Shown here: in pieces, positions 54,640 through 64,000 of the stretch
How positions within the stretch are numbered: the first letter of the stretch is position 1
Layout of the letters: every line of letters begins with the position of its first letter
DNA from: Panax quinquefolius
Taxonomy: Eukaryota > Streptophyta > Magnoliopsida > Apiales > Araliaceae
Reading direction: 5' to 3'
Length of the DNA: 64,000 nt
NCBI GenBank assembly: GCA_020205615.1
Contig: CM035173.1
Span: forward strand, 55,251,800-55,315,799
Translations under genes and position numbers: made by a program
The notes under the pieces: model-generated
Database searches by the model: none
What the model was told of the DNA's origin: nothing
What the model saw: only the letters and a program-made list of their open reading frames with translations

Positions 54640-55230
54640 TCAAGCCAACCTACTGCGAGGACTTTCAATATGACCATGTAAGATGCTATACAGTCTAAGG
54701 ATGTGGTGTCAGGTATCATTCTGATTAATGGAATTAATGCTAATGTACTATTTGATTCGGGTGCTACTTGTTCATTTATATCTGATGAATTTGCTCAGAA
54801 TTTAGATTTGCCTCAGGAAGAATTAGAATTTCCCTTAAGTATAGAGATTGCGAATAGGGAAGTGATTCCTGTTATATTTATATATAAGAATTGTAGAGTG
54901 GATATGAAAGGTCACGAGATGATGGTAGATTTGATACCAATTAGACTTGGTGAATTTGATGTTATATTGGGAATGGATTGGTTATTCAATTACAGAGCAG
55001 TAATTGATTGCCAAAGGAAGTGTGTTAACCTTATGACTCCGTTAAAGGTTGTGTTTTATGGAAGTAAGTCACCTCGACAAGCAAGTTGTCTGACGGTGAT
55101 GCAAGCCAAGAAGTTATTGAGACAAGGATGTGTAGGATACTTAGCTTACATCGTCGATACGCAGAAGAAGTGCGGGGTTGGAAGAGATACCGATCATAAG
55201 AGATTTTGCAGACGTATTTCCAGATGATTT
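54640..55230 (+). pseudogene. Protease of element D
   Basis: It has the retropepsin active site VLFDSGATCSFISDEF (about 54748-54795), then GEFDVILGMDWLFNYRAVID and FYGSKSPRQASCLTVMQAKK. It is open from 54703 to 55227 in the same frame as gag. Upstream, TFNMTM is followed by a stop. Near 55170 the reading shifts to the frame of RT. The catalytic D-S-G is intact. Confidence 0.88.
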
Positions 55231-56500
55231 GTCAGGTCTTCCGCCAGATCGATAAATCGAGTTCGTGATTGACTTACTACCAGGAACGGCCCTAATATCT
55301 AAAGCACCGTACAAAATGGCCCCGGTAGAAATGAAAGAGTTGATGGTGTAATTACAAGAATTGTTTGACAAGAAGTATATTCAGCCAAGTGTTTCGCCAT
55401 GGGGAGCACCGGTGTTGTTCGTTAAGAAGAAAGATGTATCGATGCAGCTCTGCATTGATTACAGAGAGTTGAATAAGGTCACGATTAAAAATAAGTATCC
55501 ATTACCTAGGATCGATGACCCGTTCGATCAGTTGAAGGGAGCGAGATATTTCTCTAAGATAGACTTGAGAAGTGGTTATCATCAGTTGAAGGTGAGGCCG
55601 GAGGATGTACTAAAAACATCGTTCAGAACTCGGTATGGTCATTACGAGTTTCTGGTTATGTCTTTTAGTTTAACTAATGCACCTGCAGCGTTCATGGACT
55701 TGATGAACAGAGTGTTTAAACCATTCTTAGACAAATTTGTGGTGGTGTTTATTGATGACATATTAGTATATTCCAAAACCAAAGAGGAACATGTGGAACA
55801 CTTGAGATTGATGTTGGAGATGTTGAGAAAAGAGAAGTTGTACGCTAAGTTCTCAAAATATGAATTTTGGTTGGAACGTGTACAGTTTCTCGGACATGTT
55901 ATTGACAAGGACGGAATTTCGGTAGATCCATCAAAGGTTGAAGCAGTAATAAATTGGGATTAGCCGAAGACACCGTCAGAAGTGAGGAGTTTCTTAGGAT
56001 TGGCAGGATACTATAGGCGTTTTATTCAAGACTTTTCCAAGATAGCGACTCCGTTGACGAATTTAACTAGGAAAGAGGTTAAGTTTGTTTGGACAGAGAA
56101 GTGTGAGAAAAGTTTTCGAGAATTGAAGAAGAGGCTGAGCTCTGCACCTGTGTTGTCGTTACCTGGTGATACAGGAAATTTTGTGGTATATAGTGACGCA
56201 TCGCATAAAGGACTAGGCTGTGTGTGTATGCAAAACGGCAGAGTTATTGCGTATGCATCACGACATTTGAAAGATTACGAGAAGGGGTATCCGACCCATG
56301 ACTTAGAGTTGGCAGCAGTGGTGTTTGCCCTAAAAATTTGGAGACATTATCTTTATGGAGAGAGGTGTGAGATATATACCGACCATAAAAGTCTGAAGTA
56401 TATCTTTACACAAAAAGATTTGAACATGCGACAAAGAAAATGGTTGTAGCTGATCAAAGATTATGATTGTGAGATTTTCTATCATCCTGGAAAGGCGAAT
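55170..56500 (+). pseudogene. Reverse transcriptase - RNase H of element D
   Basis: One frame from about 55361 holds [40 protein letters not shown] and [18 protein letters not shown] (usual FGLTN has Ser for Gly). The catalytic [13 protein letters not shown] has its Asp-Asp at about 55754-55759. A TAG lies near 55962, just before [14 protein letters not shown]; the same frame continues to a second TAG near 56447 after RQRKWL. RNase H acidic residues are in [20 protein letters not shown] and [12 protein letters not shown] and RNase H cores are readable, with two or three nonsense changes. Confidence 0.9.
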
Positions 56501-58083
56501 GTTGTTGTTGATGCCTTAAGAAGGAAGGGACGGGAGAAGTTGATAATGTTAACTGCTCAAGAGAAACTAGTGTCGGAAATGGCTAAGATGGAGTTGGAAA
56601 TTAAATATCCGACTGAATCCGATGAAAAGTTATTCCAGATGGGAAACAGTTCAACGTTGGTGGATAAAGTGAGAAATGCGTAACTTCAGGATGAAGACTG
56701 CAAAAAGATAAAACAGAAGATATCTGAAGGTGAAGAAAACAAATTCAAAATCGAGTCAGAAGGGTTACTTAGATTCGAAGGGAGAATTTGGGTTCTGCCA
56801 GTACCGGAAGTTAAAGAAGAAATTTTGAATGAAGCTCACAACTCTCGATATTCAATTCACCCTGGGAGTACAAAGATGTACCAGGATCTTAAGCATCATT
56901 TTTGGTGCCCGAATATGAAGAGGGGTGTGGCTGAGTGTGTGGCGAAATGCTTAACGTGTCAGAAAGTTAAAGATGAACATCAAAGGCCAAGCGGATTGTT
57001 ACAACCGTTGGAGATACCAGAATGGAAATGGGAACATATCACAATGGATTTTGTGGTAGGTCTTCAATGACTCAGCAAGGTTACGATGCCATTTGGGTGA
57101 TTGTCGATCGACTGACGAAGTCGGTACACTTTTTGCCAGTTAAGATTCGGTTTACACTAGATCGGTTACCAAAGCTGTACATAAAGGAAATTGTGTCAAG
57201 ACACGGTGTACCTGTGTCCATTGTATCAGATAGAGATCCACGTTTTACATCTAATTTTTGGAAATGATTACAAGAATGTTTGGGGACACAGCTGAGAATG
57301 AGCACAGCGTACCATCCTCAAATCGATTGACAAAGTGAGAGAACCATCCAAACACTAGAAGATATGCTCAGAGCATGTATCATGGATTTCAAGGGAAATT
57401 GGGATGACCATCTTCCATTGGTGGAATTTGCTTATAATAATAGTTATCACGCGAGTATTGGCATGCCGCCTTACGAAGCGTTATACGGTAGGAAATGCAG
57501 AACTCCATTATGTTGGGACGAGGTTGGTGAACGTCAGCTATTGGGTCCAGAATTGGTACAACAGACTGTCGAGATCATTAAAGTAATTTGAGCAAGATTA
57601 ATAGCAGCACAAGATAGACAGAAGAAATATGCTGATCAGCATCGACAAAATAGAGAATTCGATGTCGGTAGTTATGTTTTCTTGAAAGTATCTCCTTGGA
57701 AGGGGAAAATTCTATTTGGCAAGAAAGGAAAATTGAGCCCTAGATTTATAGGACCTTTTAAAGTGCTTCAACGAGTTGGCGAAGTGGCATACGAGGTAGC
57801 TTTACCTCCGAAGTTAGAGCATATTCATAATGTTTTCCATGTTTCGGTATTGAGACCATATAAGCCTAACTATAAGCATGTTATAGAATATGAGCCCTTA
57901 CAGTTTGAGAAAGATTTGTCCTATGAAGAAGTCCCTGTTCAAATTGTTGACAAAAAAGAGCAAGTACTAAGGAATAAGGTGATACTTTCTGTTAAGGTAA
58001 TTTGGAGGAACCATAATGCTGAAGAAGCTACGTGGGAACTTGAAAGTGTTATGATGAAAAATTATCCTCAGTTGTTTTCTTGA
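56500..58083 (+). pseudogene. Integrase and chromodomain of element D
   Basis: Zinc-site residues are in HPGSTKMYQDLKHHFWCP and [11 protein letters not shown]. The frame shifts near 57065. The catalytic DDE residues are in [21 protein letters not shown] and [11 protein letters not shown], with TGA stops near 57265, 57328 and 57589. The C-terminus runs SPRFIGPFKVLQRVGEVAYE, then chromodomain-like LSYEEVPVQIVDKKEQ, KVIWRNHNAEEATWELES and the stop at 58081. In chromoviruses this tail directs insertion to marked chromatin. It is the only chromodomain in the window that is uninterrupted from the GPF region to its stop (57682-58083). Confidence 0.9.
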
Positions 58084-58093
58084 TCTTGTATAG

Positions 58094-58211
58094 CGATTCT
58101 GGGGACAGAATCTTGATAAGGAGGGAAGAATGTAACGAATAAATTTTTCGAGTTGTGATTCTGGGGACAGAATCCTTTTAAGGAGGGAAGGAAGTAACGA
58201 TCGAGAAATTT
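58094..58211 (+). repeat. Duplicated polypurine tract and LTR start
   Basis: Two adjacent ~60-bp copies of TGATTCTGGGGACAGAATC ... AAGGAGGGAAG ... GTAACGA. The first copy has TGTAACGAATAAATTTTTCG, like the LTR start of D. The second leads into the real LTR at 58193, whose first T is now A. Confidence 0.8.
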
Positions 58212-61200
58212 ATAATTTAATTTAATTATTTATGGAATTAAATAAATATTTAAATTAATTTATTTATTGAGGAAAATAAATATTTGATGAATTATCATGA
58301 ATTAATTTAGTAGCTAAATTAATTAATGTTAATTGAATCGAGTAATGATAATTTTATTTGTTGGATTTAATTTAAGGAGATAGTTAAATTAAATCAATTG
58401 CTTAATATTTAAGAAATTAGTTAAATTAAATGAATTGTTTAATTTAAAGGAAATAAATAAATTAAATATAGTGATGTGTCTAATTTATTAATTAAATTAG
58501 ATATATAATTATTTATTAATGATAATAAGATTTTTTATTATTAATATTATAAGTTAATTTAAATCAACTAATCTAAGGTTATTTAAATTAACTAAATTAA
58601 GGTGTGACATGAAAACTATATAATATAAATATTATTAAAATAAATTGGTTGGGAAAGTTTTGGTTAGTCAAACAGGGCCTTGTGGCCTTTGGCTTATTTT
58701 TAACCGACGCAAACCTTTTGGCTTATTCAACCGACGTTAGTGGGAGTCAGTATATTTTCCTACGCATCTTATTTTCCTAAGGTTAATGGCGAGTTGAGAG
58801 AGAAGAAGACACAGAGGGTTAGAGAGAATTTGAGTGAAATCTCTGCAAATTGTTGACGGTTGAGGAAGAGACTCACCATCTTGCTAGTCTATAATCAAGA
58901 AGATTAAGGTATATCTAATTCTAATTCTCAGACTTGTGATTTTCTATTCTCTGTAAACTGGTTTTTTGTGGATTTGTTGTTCAAGCGTTATGTAAATGGT
59001 GTGTATTATGTTGTAGAATCTATTAATTATCTTGTATGCGTGTTGTATCAGTTATCAAGTTCGTGAGAAATTGGTTGTAGGAAGAAAAGGAATTAGAATA
59101 AATTGGTTGGGAGAGTTTTGGTTAGCCAAACAGGGCCTTGTGGCCTTTGGCTTATTTTTAACCGACGCAAACCTTTTGGCTTATTCAACTGACGTTAGTG
59201 GGAGTCAGTATATTTTCCTACGTATCTTATTTTCTTAAGGTTAGTGGTGGGTTGAGAGAGAAGAAGACACAGAGGGTTAGAGAGAATTTGAGTGAAATCT
59301 CTGCAAATTGTTGACGGTTGAGGAAGAGACTCACCATCTTGCTAGTCTATATTCAAGAAGATTAAGGTATATCTAATTCTAATTCTCAGAATTGTGATTT
59401 TCTATTCTTTGTAAATTTGTTTTTTGTGGATTTGTTGTTCAAGCGTTATGTAAATGGTGTGTATTATGTTGTAGAATATGTTAATTATCTTGTATGCGTG
59501 TTGTATCAGTTATCAAGTTCTTGAGAAATTGGTTGTAGGAAGAAAAGGAATTAGCAGTGTTTATATTCATATGTTATGGCCTTAGAAAGTATCAATTCTA
59601 GTGGTCAATTTGTGTATAAAACTGTAAATTGATGCTTGCATATGGTAGTTCATTGAGATACGAACATAATGTAATTTGAATGGAATGATTTGGCCAAATA
59701 ACGAATTCGCAGTGATGATTTTGGGATAGACTGTCAAAAATGGAGTTTAATATGAAAAACATAAAAATTGAGAAATTAAAATAGTTCTAATTGTTGTTAA
59801 ATTGCATTAAGTGGTTGAATATGTTAGCAATCGTGTTTTTGTTAGTTGTATATTTATTTTACATGTTGTTATCACCATTTGATGGGTGAAATTTGTGTTT
59901 GTTGGGCTAAAAACGGATACTGTTCATTGCCGTCTCTGCGTTTGTCTAAACAAGTGCCTATGCCTTGTAGCCGATGACAAAAAAATCAAGATACAATTTA
60001 CCGTGCTGCATTGCTTGGAATCCCAAGCTAAGTATGTGGCACGGTTACCACAACTTAAACTGAGACTATGAGGTCTGCTTGTTTGCAGGTCAAGCATATC
60101 AGACTTATGTTAGTTTAGCGTGTATGTTAATGATGTTAAAACATGATATAAACTATAATATCATATGTCAATGTGTTGAAATGCAAAGCGTAAAGATTTG
60201 AAATAATTATTTAAATAAGTTATAAAAAGAAACCAAATGAGATGTTTTCGAAAGATAGAGTTGGACGATTAAGTTATGTTGATCAATGTGTAATTTCAGA
60301 AGCGTTAAGTATATTAACCTAAGTGATTAGGTGCTAGGTTAGGGTTATGACCTAAATGATGGTTTAAACACTAAAAGCTAATATTCATACAATTAATTGT
60401 GGCTGCGATATCAATGATGTATGTAGGGTAATTGGAGATTATTTTTCATTTGTGTAGCTTACAATCAAGGCAAGTTTCTAAACCTTATCTCCTTACGATT
60501 GAGCAAGTTTTCTAAACTCTACCTTGTTATTATTGAGCAAGTTCTTAAATCTTTACTCTTTACATTGAGCAAAGCTTTCTAACTTCATTCTTTTCATATT
60601 GAATGCAAGTCTCCATTTCTATAATATTATTGTGCAAGTTCTTAAAATTGAGCAAGCCTAATCAATCTTGAATATGTTTGTATAAGCTCTTGTGACCTGT
60701 TTCGTTACCTCGAATGAGTTTCACATTTCTGTTTCTCATTATTCAGAATTTGTAATGCTTTAATTCATTGCTTCAAATGAGATTGTTCTAACTCATTTGA
60801 ATGTAGCATTTTGCATGAATTCCATGTTTACCTAAATATATACTGTTGTCATTAATCTTTGATCTAAATAGTCTTGTTCAGTTATAAACTCTTGTATCAA
60901 ACCTTTACTGATGTAAATCGAATAGTGTTCTAAAATTCTAGAAACAACGATAAGCTAATTCCAAACTAAACTTTCTTTCTTCATGGAAATTCTAAATTCA
61001 AATCGAGACGAACAACCCCTAACACGGGGGTTTTTGTGCGTGTAACGTTTAGATGTTTGTGCACAATACATGGTACAAAGGGTTGATCCCCTAAAGTACG
61101 TTAAGAAGAATTAAAAGTATAGTCTAAATGACTGTTAAGGTTGGGTAATAATACCTAAGTACCGGGGACATAGTTTGTGCTCTTAAGACTCTCAGATAAT

Positions 61201-61676
61201 TAAAGTTTGAACTTGTTTTCTAGTTTGATTTGTAGAACAAGTTCCTTATTGTTCGCTTTCGTTGTTCATTCTCATGTTATTATCATTGCTACGTTCTATA
61301 TTAGTGAACATTTGTTTGCTCACTCTTCCAATTAACACTGCAGCTAAAGTGGAGAAAGTTGATGAGCCGTCAACTAGCAAAGGCAAGGGCAAGATGTCCA
61401 AATGATGAAGACTTTTGAGAATTATATTTTAATAAATTATGTTAAAGACTTGTTTTAATATGTGATGTATTCTGCAAACTTATGTAATAATTTTAAGGTT
61501 AGATTACCTAGGATTTAATTTGAGATGATGATGTAACCCTTTAATGGGAGAGATTATTGTTTAAGTTATTTAAATTATGTCTTTATCCTTTAATGATGGG
61601 TAGTTAGATGCAATAGTTTTGATAAATGAACACCAAATCCTGTGAAAATGAAGTACCTGGATTTGGGGGTGTCACA
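58193..61676 (+). repeat. 3' LTR of element D (3.5 kb)
   Basis: It starts AGTAACGATCGAGAAATTT (TG mutated to AG) and ends TGGATTTGGGGGTGTCACA before AGATC. It contains the 458-bp duplication (58639-59096 and 59097-59554). It is longer than the 5' copy mainly because of 59608-59790. Confidence 0.9.
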
Positions 61677-61777
61677 AGATCAATATCTTACCTTGTCCAA
61701 AAACATTATAATCTGACAGATTTTGTTGTTCAAACGAGGCACCTTGCTAACTGTCTGTCAGTGCTCAAGAACATGAA

Positions 61778-61825
61778 AAACACCTATAGCGACGGTTCTG
61801 TCCCTATAGGTGGTCTTTAGCGACA
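61778..61825. mobile_element. CACTA-like subterminal repeat fragment
   Basis: CACCTATAGCGACGGTT and CCCTATAGGTGG face each other as inverted CCTATAG words, followed by CTTTAGCGACAAATT. TAGCGACGG-type repeats are usual beside CACTA ends. No CACTACAAAA end is attached, so only a scrap is called. Confidence 0.4.
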
Positions 61826-62030
61826 AATTATTTATAAAAATTATATTTTTATTAAATAATTATAGAAAATTAGTTTTTAATTATTAAAAATACCAAATAA
61901 ATTATAAAAAATTATTTTAAAGTTTGAAAATTAGTTTTTAATTATTTTTAATATATTTCATAAATATTTAATATTTTTGAAATATTAAAGGTATTTAATT
62001 TATTTAATTATTCTATTAAATAAATTATTT

Positions 62031-62800
62031 AAAAATGATTTTAATATTTGAAAATTATTTAAAATTATATTATGGTATAAGAAAATACTTTAAGTTATTT
62101 TAATGACTTTTACTATTTTGTGATGAAATTCATTAATAAATTAATATTAATGATAATTAAGTTATTTAATAAATGAATTAAATAAATTAATTAAAAATGA
62201 TTTTATTGTATTAAAATCATTTTAAATAATAATAAGGTATTTAAAAATATTTTAAGTTATAAAATATAACTTTTAATATCTAAAGGTAAAATTCATTAAT
62301 TAATTATTATTAATGATACTAAGGTTATTTAATAATTATATTAAATAAATTAGTTTAAAAATGATTTTAATATTATAAAAATTATTTTAAATGAAAATAA
62401 AGTGTTTAAAGATATTTTAAGTTCTAAAATATAACTTTTAATATTTAAAGGATAATTTCATTAATAATTTAATATTAATGATAGTAATTTAATATTAATG
62501 ATATTAAATTTATTTAATAATTATATTAAATAAATGATTTAAAAATGGTTTTATTAATTAAAAAGGATATAAATGAATTAAAAATATTTTAAGTTATAAT
62601 TAATGACTTTTATTATTTGGATAAATTATACATTAATATTTTAATATTAATGGTAATTATTTAAAAATAATTTTAAATGTTTTAAAAATCATTTAAGGTT
62701 AATATAAATGTTTTAGAAATATTTTGAGTTATGATAAATAACTTTAATATTTTGGCAATGGTTTCATTAATACTTTAATATTAATTAAATATTAATGATA
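62031..62800 (+). repeat. AT-rich tandem array, about 120-185 bp units
   Basis: The phrase AAAAATGATTTTAAT starts units at about 62031, 62193, 62357 and 62541, with a decayed one at 62663. Each unit goes on with ATTTTAAGTTATAAAATATA, AACTTTTAATAT, TTCATTAAT and ATTAATATTAATGATA. The units are degenerate and over 80% A+T by eye. Confidence 0.75.
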
Positions 62801-63330
62801 ATAGAATTTTTGGATATTTAAATCATTTAATAATGATTCCGGTGTTTAAAAATTCATGATAAATTATAATAAATGATTATTAAGTCTTTTAAAATAATAT
62901 GACTGATATTTACGAATATTGAGATACAGAATAGAGTCTTAGACTCGATTATTACCCGATCAAGCTTTCTATGCAAATCGCATGTGTTTGTAAATTGATC
63001 TAGACTTAGATATTTTGATTGTGTTAATGTTTGTTTGTGATCCAATGACTATTGAATATGTGTGATAATGTGATTAGGTTTTGTGCTGACTGCGAAATGC
63101 AGTACTATGTGTTATAGTATATTATTCTAATCGAACGATTGATTTGATTAATGATAGGTCGTGATATAAAAGATAAAACTAAGTTGCATTTTGTAAGCAG
63201 CAGACCAGGCAAGTATCCTACCTTTGCATTTTCTTTATGTAGTGAACATGAGTAAGAATGTTTCAGAATTATATTATTACTGTACAAATTATTAACCCTA
63301 TTGTTATATATATATATATTATATACGCTC

Positions 63331-64000
63331 CACTACAAAAAAATGGGGCTTCAGCAACAAACGATTTTTATTGCTAAAGGTGCCAAATTTCATTACAAAA
63401 GGGTTTTGGCAACGACTTTCTTTCGTCGTTAAGTCTTTTCGTTCTTGTGAACGAAAGCGTCAAGCTAATTGTTCATGACGAACTTTATTTTCGTTGCCAA
63501 AAGTAATACATTTTGCAACTAAATTTGTCTTTCGTACAAAGGCATCGATCCTTTAGCAACAAAATGTATTGTTGCAAAATAATTAAAATTTCGTTGCTAA
63601 AAATCCCATTTTATTGCAAAAGCCTGCTAATTGGCAACGAAATGAACTCTCTTTTTTATAAACGACCATGCATTTTCGCTTGTAATTGACACCATTTTGC
63701 AACGACATTTTTCGTTCGCGATAAATTATGAAAATTGTTGCCTAAGCTTGCTTTCGTTCATGAATGTAAACTTTTTAGCAACGATTTTCGTTCTTGATTA
63801 TATTATTTGGCAATGACATTATTCTCGAATCAACAACGAAAATGTTTGTTCTTTGGTTATTTTTCAATAAGAACGAAAAGTCGATTAACAAATCGACATT
63901 ATATGTTGTCGTTTCTTTATATGTGCAACGAAAGTTGATATGATTTGCAACGATAAAAAATGTTGCCTTTTATTTTAGTATTAGCAACAATATTCTCTCC
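63331..64000 (+). mobile_element. CACTA (En/Spm) transposon, left terminus
   Basis: CACTACAAAAAAATGGGG at 63331 is the typical CACTA terminal inverted repeat. It is followed by many subterminal words in both directions (GCAACGA, TTCGTTGC, TTAGCAAC) spaced 20-80 bp apart up to the window end, which are the expected transposase-binding repeats. The transposase and the other end lie outside the window. It is inserted in or next to the G-like sequence; the 3-bp duplication cannot be checked. Confidence 0.88.

Larger units (their letters stand above)
49022..61676 (+). mobile_element. Full-length gypsy element D (12.7 kb) with ORF1
   Basis: AGATC lies on both sides (49017-49021 and 61677-61681). 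The order is 5' LTR (49022-52318), damaged primer-binding site, ORF1, gag, protease, RT, RNase H, integrase, chromodomain, polypurine tract, 3' LTR (58193-61676). The chromodomain and RT motifs fit the Tekay/Del group of chromoviruses, which in the known family target heterochromatin. Gag and pol carry about eight stops and several frameshifts; ORF1 is open. It is the only full-domain gypsy element here. Confidence 0.92.
61677..63330 (+). other. Sequence right of D, probably element G continuation
   Basis: It starts with AGATC, the second D target copy, so 61682 onwards continued from 49021 before D arrived. It holds a CACTA-like scrap, an AT-rich tandem array and, near 63200, GCAGACCAGGCAAGTATCC, which resembles the GGCAAGTTTCTAAACC words of the gypsy LTRs. 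No reading frame is supported. Confidence 0.5.

Noticed and set aside
61626..61820. 64-codon ORF crossing the end of D
   Set aside because: It crosses the LTR end and target duplication into unrelated flank, so it is accidental.
1..64000. Host protein-coding genes, tRNA or rRNA genes
   Set aside because: Every longer reading frame is explained by retroelement domains, their antisense, or repeats. The only tRNA-like strings are primer-binding sites.

Overview
This window looks like pure repeat-rich plant nuclear DNA. It holds no bacterial-type operons, no tRNA or rRNA genes, and no host gene that I can support. The content is a stack of LTR retrotransposons plus the end of one CACTA DNA transposon. 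The plant assignment rests on several things: chromodomain Ty3/gypsy elements of the Tekay/Del type, Sirevirus-like Ty1/copia sequences, primer-binding sites matching initiator-Met tRNA, a CACTA terminus, and plant telo-box motifs. The AT-rich composition fits a dicot, but I cannot name the species.

Layout, left to right. 1-614 is a minus-strand gypsy pol scrap. 733-3945 is a minus-strand Sirevirus-like gag-pol remnant abutting a long gypsy LTR. 3881-15489 is a tandem LTR / internal A / LTR / internal B arrangement of one gypsy family (family A), with a 4.4-kb LTR full of minisatellites. Internal A is a deletion derivative; internal B keeps the RT, RNase H and integrase regions in broken frames. 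Element E (15490-21210) is inserted in the integrase region of B. E is itself cut by a minus-strand Sirevirus-like 3' end (21211-25690: LTR, polypurine tract, extra ORF). 25691-26846 is unclassified and carries tandem repeats.

26847-37414 is a minus-strand family-A element (F). Its LTR was split by element C (27022-34165, perfect 5-bp target duplication TAAGT). The pol of F was then interrupted by another LTR-type sequence, G, starting at 37415. G hosts two complete insertions: a copia element H (39581-48822, duplication GAGAT) and a 12.7-kb gypsy element D (49022-61676, duplication AGATC). After D, G-like or unassigned sequence continues to 63330, including an AT-rich tandem array. From 63331 to the window end lies the terminus of a CACTA transposon.

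How the parts work together: D, E and C are related chromovirus-type gypsy elements with an unusual order, LTR - PBS - extra ORF (here ORF1, acidic then coiled-coil) - about 300 bp - gag - protease - RT - RNase H - integrase - chromodomain (pol seen in D only). The extra ORF occurs in all three, at the same position, and is the best candidate for something under-described. Every element carries stops, frameshifts or deletions. Only the gag of C and the ORF1 of D are uninterrupted at full length. All coordinates of element ends were read by eye from repeated ends, TG/CA termini and target duplications.
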